DNA from: Sediminibacterium salmoneum NBRC 103935
Lineage (GTDB): Bacteria > Bacteroidota > Bacteroidia > Chitinophagales > Chitinophagaceae
Direction of reading: 5' to 3'
NCBI RefSeq assembly: GCF_000511175.1
Contig: NZ_KI866530.1
Location: 1,250,465 to 1,300,423, forward strand
DNA: 49,959 bases
In this document: piece by piece, positions 17,216-28,000 of the stretch
Layout: each line of letters opens with the position of its first letter
How positions within the stretch are numbered: position 1 is the first letter of the stretch
The notes under the pieces: model-generated
What the model saw: only the letters and a program-made list of their open reading frames with translations
Told to the model about the DNA's origin: nothing
Databases searched by the model: none
Translations under genes and position numbers: made by a program

Positions 17216-18925
17216 ATGAAAAGAGTCATTCTTCTCTTTCTATTAGTGAATGTTGTATGCATTTCATATGCTAATAACATATCTATTCAGAAAGTAGCCA
17301 TTACCGACACAAACAAGACAGCTAAAACTGCTGCCATTCGCTTTAATATTTCCTGGGATAATTCCTGGAGAGATGAAGTGAACTGGGATGCCGCCTGGAT
17401 TTTTGTGAAATTCAGAAGACCACAGGATAGCGTTTGGAGGTATCGACATATGACTTTGTCTCAAACTGGCAATAGCACAGGTACAGGTTCAACTACCATG
17501 AAATTTGCGATTCCAGATGACAGGAAAGGGGCTTTCTATTATAGAAGTGGTGTTGGCGCTGGTAATGTAAAAATGGACAGTGTTAAACTCTTCTGGAATT
17601 ATGCTGCAGACAGTGTTACAGTCATTGACAGTGTTGAGGTAAAAGTTTTTGCGACGGAAATGGTTTATGTACCACAGGGAAATTTTGCATTGGGCGATGG
17701 GAATGGGACACAAAGATCATACAACTCTTTTCAAATAAAAAACGCTCCTAATAATTTTGTTACTATCACCGATAAATGGTCTCCTTTAGTTAATACATTC
17801 ATAGATTTAAATAACTTAGGAGGCTATGATGACTCCAAACTATATATTGATGGAATAAGAATATCTGGAATAAATGGAATTGATATTAATAATGATAAAA
17901 TTTCAGACTTCCCAGATTTTCCTACAGGATATCGTTCATTTTACTGCATGAAATATCCTGTAACACAAGGTCAATATACAGATATGCTAAACACTTTGAG
18001 TCTAAGGGATACGGTATTACAGTGGCAACAATATTATGATACCATTAGGCTAAAAAAAATAAACCCTAAATACAAACAGGCGTTACAAAATCTTGATCCT
18101 TTTTACAGCTCAATTCCTAATGATATGCAACGACATACAATCTTATTAGATTCTAACGAAGCTAAATATTTTGTAAGCAGACCAGACAGAGCTCTTGGAA
18201 GATCGGAAATTAATTATTATGAGACCTTTAGTGATTGGTCAGCAATGAGGCTTATGACTGAACTTGAATACGAGAAAGCTGCAAGGGGACCTTTACCCCC
18301 CATGTATAAAGCTTACAGACAAAATAATAATTTTAATTGGAGTTCAGATACTACCAATAACTGGTCAGGTTTTGATTGGCCATGGGGAAACGATTCAACT
18401 ATAGCAAGAGAAAATAATTCCGGAAGCAATTCTTCGTTTAGAACTTTAACATATAGTGGCGCAGAGAATGGAACTGAATTTTTCAGCAACTATAATATTT
18501 ATAAGAGATATATAAATCCTTCAATTAATAATATGCTTGGAGGAACAGGTCCAACATCAGGTGGAGATGGTGGCTCAGGACCTATTAGAGTAGGAATATT
18601 TGCAACAGATACCTCATCAAGAATATCATCTGGTTCAACTTATTACGGCATCATGGATTTTAGTAAAAACGTTCCACAACTGGTTGTATCTATTAGTAAT
18701 ACAATATCAAGAGGATTATCTTATAAAAAACATGGGGATGGTTCACTTAATTATTTAGGGAGAATTGATCAAAATGAATTTTCAACAACATTAAATAATA
18801 TGTATTACGGTTTGAGCAGAGATCATTTTAAACAAAAAACTGGAGCAATTTCAGAAAGATACAATGTAGATTATGGAAGACCATTAGGTTTCAGATCAGT
18901 AAGAACCGCACCTGCTGACAACTAA
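17216..18925 (+). CDS. Secreted SUMF1/formylglycine-enzyme-fold protein lacking catalytic cysteines
   Basis: A 569-residue protein with a signal peptide (MKRVILLFLLVNVVCISYA; ATG 17216 chosen because upstream codons only dilute it). Residues 20-145 form a beta-rich domain with FNISWDNSWRDEVNWDAAWIF. The SUMF1 fold starts at about 148 (MVYVPQGNFALGDG), continues with FYCMKYPVTQGQYTDML near 242-258 and RLMTELEYEKAARG near 377-390, and ends LGFRSVR. True formylglycine enzymes use a pair of cysteines near the C-terminus, and there is no cysteine after residue 244. Like GldJ and GldK it is therefore probably structural. It lies 10 bases before a T9SS-sorted giant protein, which suggests a partner or scaffold role (inference). 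Confidence 0.85.
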   Translation: MKRVILLFLLVNVVCISYANNISIQKVAITDTNKTAKTAAIRFNISWDNSWRDEVNWDAAWIFVKFRRPQDSVWRYRHMTLSQTGNSTGTGSTTMKFAIPDDRKGAFYYRSGVGAGNVKMDSVKLFWNYAADSVTVIDSVEVKVFATEMVYVPQGNFALGDGNGTQRSYNSFQIKNAPNNFVTITDKWSPLVNTFIDLNNLGGYDDSKLYIDGIRISGINGIDINNDKISDFPDFPTGYRSFYCMKYPVTQGQYTDMLNTLSLRDTVLQWQQYYDTIRLKKINPKYKQALQNLDPFYSSIPNDMQRHTILLDSNEAKYFVSRPDRALGRSEINYYETFSDWSAMRLMTELEYEKAARGPLPPMYKAYRQNNNFNWSSDTTNNWSGFDWPWGNDSTIARENNSGSNSSFRTLTYSGAENGTEFFSNYNIYKRYINPSINNMLGGTGPTSGGDGGSGPIRVGIFATDTSSRISSGSTYYGIMDFSKNVPQLVVSISNTISRGLSYKKHGDGSLNYLGRIDQNEFSTTLNNMYYGLSRDHFKQKTGAISERYNVDYGRPLGFRSVRTAPADN

Positions 18926-18935
18926 ATAATACTAC

Positions 18936-21900
18936 TTGAAAAAAGTATTCCTTATAATATTAATGATATTACTCTATTGGGGCTCTTCAGCACAAGCAAT
19001 TGTGCTTAGGAAACCTAGCAATGGAGATATATGGCCCGCCTACTCCAAACAAAGAATAGAATGGACGAGCACCAATATTGATAATATTAAAATTGAGTCT
19101 TCTTTAGACTCCGGCAGAACCTGGAAAATGGAGGTTTCAAGCTATGCGGCTTCAGCGGGTTTCTATGAATGGGATGTGCCAAATAAGACTTCTGATAGCT
19201 GCTATATCAGAATATCAGATGTAGACGACAATACAAAGTCAGCAAGCAATTATTCTTTAACTAATCCACAACCCTTTAAAATCCCGCCCCCGAGTATAAC
19301 AATTGACTCATTACCAATAAATGTATATAAAGGAAGTGTACAACCTATTACTTGGGTTTCCAGTGGTGTTAAAAAGTTAAATATTTATTTAAGCGTTGAT
19401 AACAAGGCAAGTTTTATAAAAATTGCAGATACTATTAATGCGAACAATTTCTATTACAACTGGATAGTAAATGTATCTTCCGGATCGCAGTGTTACATAG
19501 TTATCAATGATGCTAGCAATAACTCTTTATCTGATACACTGAAGCAGGCGTTTGGTCTGGTCAACTCACCGAATATAAATCTTAATAAATTTAAGGGCGG
19601 TGCATTTGATGGACATGCTTCTTCAGATAATAAAACCAATTCACTGAAATTACTTACGCTGAATGCTGCAGACTCCATTTATGGAAGCTCAGAACAAAAG
19701 ATCAAATGGAGTTCAAGAAATGTTGATCTAATCAATATTTATTTCTCTTCTGATAATGGCGTCAACTGGACAACAATAGTTGAAAATATAAGCGCGTCTG
19801 CCGGACAATATAGCTGGAAAGCCAGTGCCACCCCTACTAGTAAGGCTAGGATCAAAATCGTTTCTAAAAGTGACACAACATTATTTTCTACCAGTACAAA
19901 TGCTTTTATTATCAGACCAAAAGAACTCAAATTCACAGGAATAGATTCAACCAGTAATTTTTATAAAGGAGGTGTATTCCCTATCAGCTGGCAGAGCGGA
20001 GGAGTCAACAACGTAAGAGTCAAGCTGATTTCAAATTCAAAAGACAGCACTCTAAAAGATACAATACCGGCAATTAATGAAATGTACAATTGGATTATAC
20101 ATCCAGGTACTCAGAATCAAAGCAAGCTTGTGATAACGGATCTTTCGGACTCAACCATTTCAGATACAACAGGGACAATAGTCTTTAAGGATATTCAGCT
20201 TGGCAATAATGCAAAATACAAAGGAGGCTCCTTTGACGGTCATACTTCAAAAGCAAACACTATCAGTAATATTAAATTATTATACCCGGTTGGAGGCGAA
20301 GTACTCTCCGTTCAAAACAATATAAGCATTCAATGGAAAAGCAATAATATTGATAAGATTAAGCTTGAATTATCCATAGACAGCGGCAGAACATGGACTA
20401 CGCTCAACTCAGATATTTCAGGTACTACTAATAATTTCAGCTGGAGAACACCTAATTCACCATCTCAAAAGTGTTTTATAAGAATTAGTGACGCTACTGA
20501 ATCTTCGGTGTTTGACACCAATGACTCTATATTTTCCCTACAACCAAAGAGTCTGTTAATTACTACCGATTCATCTGAATTTATTAAGGAAACTGCTAAA
20601 ACGCTGGAGTGGCTCCCTAAAGGTGTAGATACAATTAGAATTAAATATAAAACTAAGCAAACTGAAAGCTACCGTACAATAAAGGATTCACTTTCTGCAA
20701 AATCCGAAGTATACAACTGGATTGTACCCGAAAATTTAGGTGATAGCTTATGGATTAAAATGGAAGACCTCAGTGATACAACGGTTAACGATGAAAAAAC
20801 ATATTTCAAAAAAGTAAAAACACTAAACAAAACAATATCCCCGACCAAATACCGTGGAGGAAAATTTGATGGTCATGCACAGAGAAGTAATATCAATAAA
20901 CTAATCATCAAAAAACCAGAAGCAAATGAGGTATTGGTTGGAGGATCAAAATATTCGATCACCTGGTCAACAGTTAATTTAGAAGACTCTGTATTAATTG
21001 AGTTTACCATTGACAGTGGAAAAACATGGAATACTGTAGCCAGAACGATTGCCTCAACTGGTGTTTATGAATGGACAATTCCAAGCAGCATTCAGGGAAA
21101 ATCAACCAATCCGTTTGAATTCAACATCATAAGAGGATTATCAAATGACAATATTTTTGAATCAAATAATTCAACTACAACACCAATCAATTCATTCAAA
21201 TGTCAAATAAGAGCCATTGACATTAGTGCCGGTAATGTTGTTGTTGGTTCAACCAGTAATAATTTTGCAATCGTTGCATCTACTAAAAAACTAAGCGATA
21301 GTATTTTCTTTACCCCACCTAAGACAATGACGATCGGAGATACCAGCCAAACGCTGATTGCCACCTCTAGTTCATCAAGAACGGTTAAGTTTATAATTGA
21401 TTCTGGCTTATCCAAAGCCACAATTACATCAGGTAAACTAAATGCAATTAAACCTGGTAAAGTTCGAATAGGTGCATTTTTAGATACCAGCTCTGTCTAT
21501 GAAAATATTGATACCGTTTTTCAAATTGTTTGCATTAACCCTGCAAAACCTGCAATAATTTATACAGGAAAATCGGCTTTATGTGCAAATGATACGGCTA
21601 CACTAACAGCACCAGATGGTTTCACGCAATTTGCCTGGTCTACACTCGACTCGAGTAATACAATAAAAGTATATAGAAAAGATTCTATTACTTTAAAAGT
21701 GGGTGTTGATGGATGTTTTAGCGTTGCATCTGAAGCTTTAAAATTCACCAAAGAGACCATAGCCACTCCAAGCATTACATCAGGTTCTGCAACCAGTTTC
21801 TGTTCTGGTGGTTCTGTAGTATTGACTTCAAGTGCTGCAAAAGGTAATCAGTGGTTCAAAGATGGTACCATCATTACTGGCGCCACTAATGCCACCTTTA

Positions 21901-22946
21901 ACGCAACTCAATCTGGTAACTATACGGTTATAGCTACCAATAGCTCAGGTTGTGCAAGTGTTGCAAGTGCTGCTATAACGGTAACCGCAAATGCAGTACC
22001 CGCCGTACCTACCATTGGTGCAGGATCAGCTACGAGCTTCTGTATTGGTGGTTCTGTTGTCCTTACTTCAAGTGCTGCAAACGGCAATCAGTGGTTCAAG
22101 GATAGAACCATTATCACCGGTGCAACCAATGGAACCTATACAGCTACGCAATCAGGTAACTATACGGTTGTTACTACCAATACTGCAGGCTGTGCAAGCG
22201 CTGCAAGTACCGCAACAACAGTAACCGTAAATGCCTTATCTGCCACTCCTACCATTAGTGCAGTTTCTGCTACCAGTTTCTGTGTGGGTGGTTCTGTTGT
22301 GCTTACTTCAAGTGCAACATCGGGTAACCAATGGTTCAAAAACGGTTCTATCATTGTAGGTGCAACCAATGCTACTTATACAGCTATACAATCAGGCAAC
22401 TACACTGTGACAACCACCAATAACGCAGGATGCACAAGTCCTGTAAGCGCCGCAACAACAGTGACTGTAAATACAATACCTGATAAAGCCACCATTACCA
22501 GATCAGGTGCTGATTTGGTTAGCAGCACTATTAACGGAAACATATGGTTTAAAGATTCAACTCAAATTGCTGGAGCAACAAGTAATATTTATAAACCATT
22601 AGTAAGTGGATATTATAGTGTACAAGTAAGAATCAATGGATGTTCAGGGCCAATCAGTGATCCTTATTTCTATCTGGTAACCAGTGTCGTTAATACCAAT
22701 ACTTCAAACGAATCGTATAAATTATTCCCTAATCCTGCTAGAGAAAAAGTATTCATTGATGCAGGTATTTCAAATCATAAAATCAACTATCAGATCTTTG
22801 ATGCCAGTGGAAAAAGGTTGTTAAACAACAATTTCTCTAAATCAATTACAATAGATATAAGCAAACTGAAGCCAGGTGTTTATACAATCTTATTGACAAA
22901 CACCAAGACCCAGAAACAAGAAAGCAAACAAATAATTATTCAGTAA
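18936..22946 (+). CDS. Giant T9SS-exported repeat protein with Ig-like domains and a C-terminal sorting domain
   Basis: A 1336-residue secreted protein starting at a TTG (MKKVFLIILMILLYWGSSAQA; the first in-frame ATG would remove half the signal). Residues 22 to about 790 are beta-sandwich repeats of the type W-S-x-N-I-D...S-x-D-S-G-x-x-W...Y-x-W...C-x-I-x-I-S-D. They are arranged in super-repeats of about 210 residues, each closing with the ten-residue motif [YF][KR]GGxFDGH[AT] at residues 219, 428 and 639. Near 790-940 comes a different segment, then three near-identical 80-residue Ig-like repeats (about 943-1182) and a decayed fourth. The end, from KLFPNPAREKVFIDAG, is a T9SS type A sorting domain. 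It is most likely a surface adhesin or matrix fibre (inference). Confidence 0.88.
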   Translation: MKKVFLIILMILLYWGSSAQAIVLRKPSNGDIWPAYSKQRIEWTSTNIDNIKIESSLDSGRTWKMEVSSYAASAGFYEWDVPNKTSDSCYIRISDVDDNTKSASNYSLTNPQPFKIPPPSITIDSLPINVYKGSVQPITWVSSGVKKLNIYLSVDNKASFIKIADTINANNFYYNWIVNVSSGSQCYIVINDASNNSLSDTLKQAFGLVNSPNINLNKFKGGAFDGHASSDNKTNSLKLLTLNAADSIYGSSEQKIKWSSRNVDLINIYFSSDNGVNWTTIVENISASAGQYSWKASATPTSKARIKIVSKSDTTLFSTSTNAFIIRPKELKFTGIDSTSNFYKGGVFPISWQSGGVNNVRVKLISNSKDSTLKDTIPAINEMYNWIIHPGTQNQSKLVITDLSDSTISDTTGTIVFKDIQLGNNAKYKGGSFDGHTSKANTISNIKLLYPVGGEVLSVQNNISIQWKSNNIDKIKLELSIDSGRTWTTLNSDISGTTNNFSWRTPNSPSQKCFIRISDATESSVFDTNDSIFSLQPKSLLITTDSSEFIKETAKTLEWLPKGVDTIRIKYKTKQTESYRTIKDSLSAKSEVYNWIVPENLGDSLWIKMEDLSDTTVNDEKTYFKKVKTLNKTISPTKYRGGKFDGHAQRSNINKLIIKKPEANEVLVGGSKYSITWSTVNLEDSVLIEFTIDSGKTWNTVARTIASTGVYEWTIPSSIQGKSTNPFEFNIIRGLSNDNIFESNNSTTTPINSFKCQIRAIDISAGNVVVGSTSNNFAIVASTKKLSDSIFFTPPKTMTIGDTSQTLIATSSSSRTVKFIIDSGLSKATITSGKLNAIKPGKVRIGAFLDTSSVYENIDTVFQIVCINPAKPAIIYTGKSALCANDTATLTAPDGFTQFAWSTLDSSNTIKVYRKDSITLKVGVDGCFSVASEALKFTKETIATPSITSGSATSFCSGGSVVLTSSAAKGNQWFKDGTIITGATNATFNATQSGNYTVIATNSSGCASVASAAITVTANAVPAVPTIGAGSATSFCIGGSVVLTSSAANGNQWFKDRTIITGATNGTYTATQSGNYTVVTTNTAGCASAASTATTVTVNALSATPTISAVSATSFCVGGSVVLTSSATSGNQWFKNGSIIVGATNATYTAIQSGNYTVTTTNNAGCTSPVSAATTVTVNTIPDKATITRSGADLVSSTINGNIWFKDSTQIAGATSNIYKPLVSGYYSVQVRINGCSGPISDPYFYLVTSVVNTNTSNESYKLFPNPAREKVFIDAGISNHKINYQIFDASGKRLLNNNFSKSITIDISKLKPGVYTILLTNTKTQKQESKQIIIQ
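21762..22481 (+). repeat. Three tandem 240-bp coding repeats
   Basis: Copies begin at 21762, 22002 and 22242, exactly 240 bases apart and in frame (80 residues each), with a degenerate fourth from 22482. Each encodes the pattern ATSFC-x-GGSVVLTSSA-x-x-GNQWFK followed by QSGNYTV. The copies are close enough at DNA level to allow slippage or recombination. Confidence 0.85.
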
Positions 22947-22956
22947 GGATTCGTTT

Positions 22957-23367
22957 ATGAAAAAAGCAATAACTATAATATACTTTCTTACTCTTGCTTT
23001 ACTAACTATAAGCTGTAGCAAAAAGGAGGCTGTTGAACCACCGGAAGAAGATTTAAAAATTGCTACCAATCCCGTAATCGGAAATGAGATTGCTTCGGCA
23101 CTATCGAATTCATTTAATTACAAGTTAGTCATCAGCTCAAAGCCACCAAAAACTGGTGTAAAGATTGATATTTCGGTCAAGAATGATTTAACGAATAGTA
23201 TAACATTCTCACAGACAACTCAAACTTCCTCCAGTGCAGTTAGTACGATTGATCTTCAGATAGACAATCTTGTTCCGGGAAATATCTACACAGTTACTAC
23301 CGAAGTAAGTTCACTCAACAAGCCGACCAATAAAACTCAACTGGTTTTCAAAATAGCACGTAAATAA
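22957..23367 (+). CDS. Small unknown lipoprotein, third gene of the T9SS cassette
   Basis: A 136-residue protein with a lipoprotein signal (FLTLALLTISC, cysteine at residue 20) and an acidic linker (KKEAVEPPEEDLKI). It then has one beta-rich domain of about 95 residues that ends TKNKTQLVFKI-like with hydrophobic/polar alternation. No family is recognised. It starts 10 bases after the giant T9SS protein and is the last plus-strand gene before convergent prfC, so it is probably co-transcribed. It could anchor or help retain the giant protein at the surface, but that is only positional inference. Confidence 0.75.
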   Translation: MKKAITIIYFLTLALLTISCSKKEAVEPPEEDLKIATNPVIGNEIASALSNSFNYKLVISSKPPKTGVKIDISVKNDLTNSITFSQTTQTSSSAVSTIDLQIDNLVPGNIYTVTTEVSSLNKPTNKTQLVFKIARK

Positions 23368-23385
23368 TTACTAAACTAAGTGGCT

Positions 23386-24972
23386 TTACTTATGCACTTC
23401 ACTCGTAAAGTGGAAAGTGATATCCGGATTGTTCGTGATTTCTGTGTTCAGAAACCATTCGCTCTGGGCTAAGTAAACGGGTTGTCCATCTTTGTCTTCC
23501 GCAGCATTCTGCTGTTTGAAGCGAAGAAAATCATCCAGCTTTTTTTGGTCCTTACTGGTTAGCCAGCAGGCTTTGTAAAAAGGTAAGGTTCTGAATTCAC
23601 AAGCTGCACCATATTCCTGTAACAAACGATATTGGATTACTTCAAACTGAAGATCTCCCACACAACCAATGATTTTTTTATTGCCTCCATGCTGCGTAAA
23701 CAACTGGGCAACCCCTTCATCGGTCAACTGGCTGATTCCTTTTTCTAATTGCTTGGTTTTCATCGGATCCTTGTTCACCAGTTCTTTAAAGATTTCAGGT
23801 GAGAAGGTAGGGATACCACTGAAGTAAAAATTTTCTCCTTCAGTTAGTGTGTCCCCTATTTTAAAGTTGCCCGTATCAAATAAACCAACCACATCCCCTG
23901 CATAAGCATCTTCTACTACTTCTTTGGAACGGGCCATGAAACTATAAGGATTGCTGAAACGCATGTCTTTGTCTAAGCGAACATGATGGTAATATTTGTT
24001 ACGCTCGAACCTGCCGCTGCAAACCCGCATAAAAGCAATACGATCACGGTGTTTGGGATCCAGGTTGGCATGTATCTTAAAAATGAATCCACTGAATTTC
24101 TCTTCTCCCACTTCAATGGTTCTGGTGGTGGTTTCGCGGGAACGGGGAACAGGCGCAATTCGAATGAAAGTATCCAGCATTTCCTTTACCCCGAAATTGT
24201 TAACGGCAGATCCAAAAAATACGGGCGCAATAGAACCACTTAAATAGTCAGCCGGATCCAATTCGCCATACACCCCATCAATCAGCTCTACATCTTCTCT
24301 TAACTGATTGGCATCCCTTGCACCTACTTTGGCATCCAATACAGGATCTGCCAGGTCGGTAATGGCAATCACATCTTCATCATCAGCCTTGGTGCTGGCT
24401 GTAAAGAGGCGAAGACTTTTATTATCTAAATTATATACCCCTTTAAATTCCTTTCCACTATTGATAGGCCAGGTCATGGGATGCAGGGATATACCTAGTT
24501 CTTTTTCTATTTCTTCCAATAAGTCAAAACGGTTCTTTCCATCACGGTCCATCTTATTAATGAAAACAATTACCGGCGTATCACGCATTCTGCAGACTTC
24601 CATCAAGCGGCGGGTCTGTGCTTCCACTCCATTCACACTATCTATCACCAGGATTACACTGTCAACCGCAGTAAGGGTTCTGTAAGTGTCTTCCGCAAAG
24701 TCCTTGTGGCCGGGGGTGTCCAATAAATTAATTAGAATATTCTGGTACTCAAAAGTCATTACGGAAGTAGCCACCGAAATACCTCTCTGTCTTTCAATTT
24801 CCATGAAATCGGAAGTGGCTCCCTTTTTAATTTTATTGCTCTTTACCGCGCCTGCCACCTGAATGGCACCTCCGAATAACAATAATTTTTCTGTCAGCGT
24901 GGTTTTACCGGCATCCGGGTGAGAGATGATGGCAAATGTTTTCCTTCTGTTAATTTCTTTTTCGTACTTCAT
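23386..24972 (-). CDS. prfC: Peptide chain release factor 3
   Basis: A 528-residue translational GTPase that recycles release factors 1 and 2 from the ribosome. The GTP-binding motifs are present: [11 protein letters not shown] (G1), the GISVATSV switch region (G2), DTPGHKDF (G3) and INKMDRDG (G4). The family's usual C-terminal domain with [26 protein letters not shown] follows. The frame is open 14 codons further upstream, but ATG 24972 gives the normal length (about 526-530). Its promoter box at 25012 is interlocked with the terminator of smc. Confidence 0.95.
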   Translation of the reverse strand: MKYEKEINRRKTFAIISHPDAGKTTLTEKLLLFGGAIQVAGAVKSNKIKKGATSDFMEIERQRGISVATSVMTFEYQNILINLLDTPGHKDFAEDTYRTLTAVDSVILVIDSVNGVEAQTRRLMEVCRMRDTPVIVFINKMDRDGKNRFDLLEEIEKELGISLHPMTWPINSGKEFKGVYNLDNKSLRLFTASTKADDEDVIAITDLADPVLDAKVGARDANQLREDVELIDGVYGELDPADYLSGSIAPVFFGSAVNNFGVKEMLDTFIRIAPVPRSRETTTRTIEVGEEKFSGFIFKIHANLDPKHRDRIAFMRVCSGRFERNKYYHHVRLDKDMRFSNPYSFMARSKEVVEDAYAGDVVGLFDTGNFKIGDTLTEGENFYFSGIPTFSPEIFKELVNKDPMKTKQLEKGISQLTDEGVAQLFTQHGGNKKIIGCVGDLQFEVIQYRLLQEYGAACEFRTLPFYKACWLTSKDQKKLDDFLRFKQQNAAEDKDGQPVYLAQSEWFLNTEITNNPDITFHFTSEVHK

Positions 24973-24981
24973 ATCTATAAT

Positions 24982-25011
24982 AAAAACGCCCCCAATAATA
25001 AAATGGAGGCG
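24982..25011 (-). terminator. Rho-independent terminator of smc, overlapping the prfC transcription start
   Basis: Reverse strand CGCCTCC (25005-25011) pairs with GGGGGCG (24987-24993) across an 11-base loop with one wobble pair, followed by five T (24982-24986). It lies 21 bases past the smc stop. Confidence 0.65.
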
Positions 25012-25019
25012 CAAAGGTA
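25012..25019 (-). promoter_or_regulatory. -7 box (TACCTTTG) for prfC
   Basis: Reverse strand TACCTTTGCGCC matches TAnnTTTG. The predicted start falls inside the terminator stem, near 25005, so the prfC transcript would lack most of the 5' arm. Confidence 0.6.
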
Positions 25020-25031
25020 ATCTATTAAATA

Positions 25032-28000
25032 TTAGTTCAGGCTCCTGAAATCTACTGGTACCAGCTTACTTACACCCGGCTCCTGCATGGTTACGCCATA
25101 AATAACGTCTACGGCTCCCATGGTTTGCTTATTGTGGGTAACAATAATAAACTGAGAGTTATCACTGAACTTCTTAATCATCTGTGTAAACTTACCTACG
25201 TTCGCATCATCCAAGGGTGCATCCACCTCGTCCAGAATACAGAACGGAGCTGGTTTAATCAGATAAATAGCAAATAACAGTGCAGTAGCAGTAAGGGTTT
25301 TCTCTCCCCCGCTTAACTGGGTAATAGAACTTGGACGTTTGCCCTTAGGCTTGGCCACAATTTCAATGCCTGTATCCGCCAGGTTATCCGGATTCACCAT
25401 CAGCATATCTGCGGTGTCTTCTTCGGTAAACAAAGCTTTAAAGACTTTCTGGAAGTTCTCTCTTACTTTATTAAAGGTATCCAGGAACAATTGATTGGCA
25501 GTTTCCTCTACTTCAAGGATGGTCTGCAATAAGCTTTCCTTAGCAGTTACCAGGTCATTTTTCTGTTCTAAAATGAAATCGTACCGCTTCTTCATCTCCG
25601 TATAGGCTTCAATAGCAGTTGGGTTCACTTCACCCATATTGTCCATACGCTTGCGCATTCTGTCCGATGCTGCCTGCAATTCTTCCAATGGGGTATCAGA
25701 AGTTCTGGGTTGATCAAGGATCTCGTCCAGTTCAATCTTGAATTCTACATGCAAGCGCTCCTTCATTCCAGCCAGCTGTAATTTCAATTCATTCAGCTTG
25801 TCTTTCAATTCATTCACCAGGTGGTCAATCATTTCCTTGCTCTTCACTTTCAGACGCAACTCACTTTCTTTTTCCTGCAAGGCATTTCTGAAATTATAAT
25901 AAGCCTGATCAGCTTCATTCAGTTTTAATTCTTCTTCTTCTTTCTTGCGCATCAATTCAAGCAATAGCTCTTCTACTTCCTGCAAAGAAGCCACACCATC
26001 TACAATCGCCTGTTCCGCTTCAGCCAATTGAGCCGTATTGGTTTTAATTTGAACATGTAAATCGTTCAATTGATTTTCCTTGAAAATTAATTCCTGCTTA
26101 ATGGTTGTTAATTTACTCTGCTGGCGGGTTAACTGAAGGTTGGTTTCGTTAAACTGACCCGATGCAAAATGATAAGCCTGTTCTGATTCCTGATAGTCCA
26201 GCTCCAGATTGCGCATTTGTTCTGCCGTGTCTTGTAACTGAATATTTAATTCAGCCAATAACTCTCTGGTTTCTGCAATGGCATCTTGCTCATCCTGCAA
26301 ACGGTTATCAATATCTGCCAGACGCTGTTCGCCGTTTTGCTGGGCAGCCTGCAGATTCTCCATTTTATTTTTAGCAGCAAAAACCTGGTTATTCAATTGG
26401 TTAATTTCCTGCTCGGTCGCTTTAATGGCATGCTCTTTCAGCTGATCGCTGAAAGTAATCACTTCATTGTGCTTGGCCTGAATATCGGCTTTCAATAAAC
26501 TTACCACCGATTCCTGATCCTGAATTTCTTCGGCCAGTTTCTCCAGGTTCTTGGCACGCCCGATTTTTTTACCCTCAAATAATCCAACACTTCCGCCGGT
26601 AAGAGTGAATTTTCCTTTTACGTATTTACCCGTTTTCTCCAACACCACAGCCCCGTTGGAATTGCGGATGGCTTCGTCGTTTTCACCAATATAAACATTG
26701 CCTAAAAGGTATTCAGCCAGTTTGTAATACTGATCGTCTACTTCAATAACGTCCAGCGCCTTGATGGTCTGGGCGGGTTGATGGGTCTGTTGCTGGTAAT
26801 TGGCAAACTGATCCAATAGGAAGAAATTGGCTTTCCCCTTTTTGTTATCATCCAGTAAGTGAACGGCTTTCAATCCTTCTTCCAGGTTATTCACCACATA
26901 GTAGTTCAAATATGGTTCCAGCACATTTTCAACCGCGGCACGATATTCTTCCTTTACATAAATGATATCAGATAAAATGGGGGCATTGTGGTTCCAGTCG
27001 TTGTTCTTGTGAAGAAACTTGATGCTCTCCGGATAGCCTTCCATGGAATCAATCAGGCTCTTCAATAAGTTATATTCATTGCGCTTGGCATCCAGCTTTC
27101 TGTTTTCGTCGGCCAGTTCAGAACGCAGTACTTCCAGTTGTTGCTGGGTTTCAAAAATCTGCTCCTTGGTTTTCTCATGTTGCTCCTGCAACTGAACCAG
27201 GTCTACCCTTTTCATCTCCAATGCTTCTTCCTTCTCCGCACATTCTGCCTGCAATTGAGACAATTGTTGCAAACGATTGTTCTTCTCTTCATTCAACTGC
27301 AACTGCATACGCTGAAGGTTCTGAATAGAAGTATCTGCCACCGCCACTTTCTTCTCTGCATCAAACTGATTACGCTGGAATTGCTGGTACTGGTTTCTCA
27401 CGGCATCGACTCCGGAGCGTTTTTCGTCAAAAATCTGACGCTTGCTCTCCACTTCCATTTTGGCTTCCTCTACTCTTTCCTGAAGGCCTTTTAAATTGGC
27501 TTCTTCTTCTCCAACCTGCATTTGAGAATACTCAATGGAATCTCCGATGGTTTTCAACTGACCTTCCGCTTTTTCCAAAAAGTCTTTCAGGTTATTCTCC
27601 TTTTCTCTCAGGTATTGTAATTTCTGGCTGGCCAGGTTTTTATCGTTTTCGGTAGAACGAAGGTTTTGCTGCAATTCATTAAACCCGTGTTGCATGCTTT
27701 GTAACGCACGTTCCTGGCTTATGAATGCCACTTTCTCCTGCTCAATGGCCGCTTCATCGGTTGCAATTTCTGCTTCCAGCTGCATTTTTTTGTCGAGCTC
27801 CAGTTCCTGTTGTTCTGTTAATTCCCTGTATGAGATATTGAAGCCTTCCAAAGCAGCTTTGGCCAATTCAACGGCAACCTCTTTGTATTCCTTTTTTATT
27901 TCATAAAACTTCTCTGCCTTTTTTGCCTGGCTTTCCAAAGTTTTAAGCTGGTTATTAATCTCAAAAAGCAAGTCCTCAATACGGGCTAAATCCTGTTCGG

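Noticed and set aside
17216..18925. Active formylglycine-generating enzyme or sulfatase modifier
   Set aside because: The catalytic cysteine pair is absent and no sulfatase gene is near.
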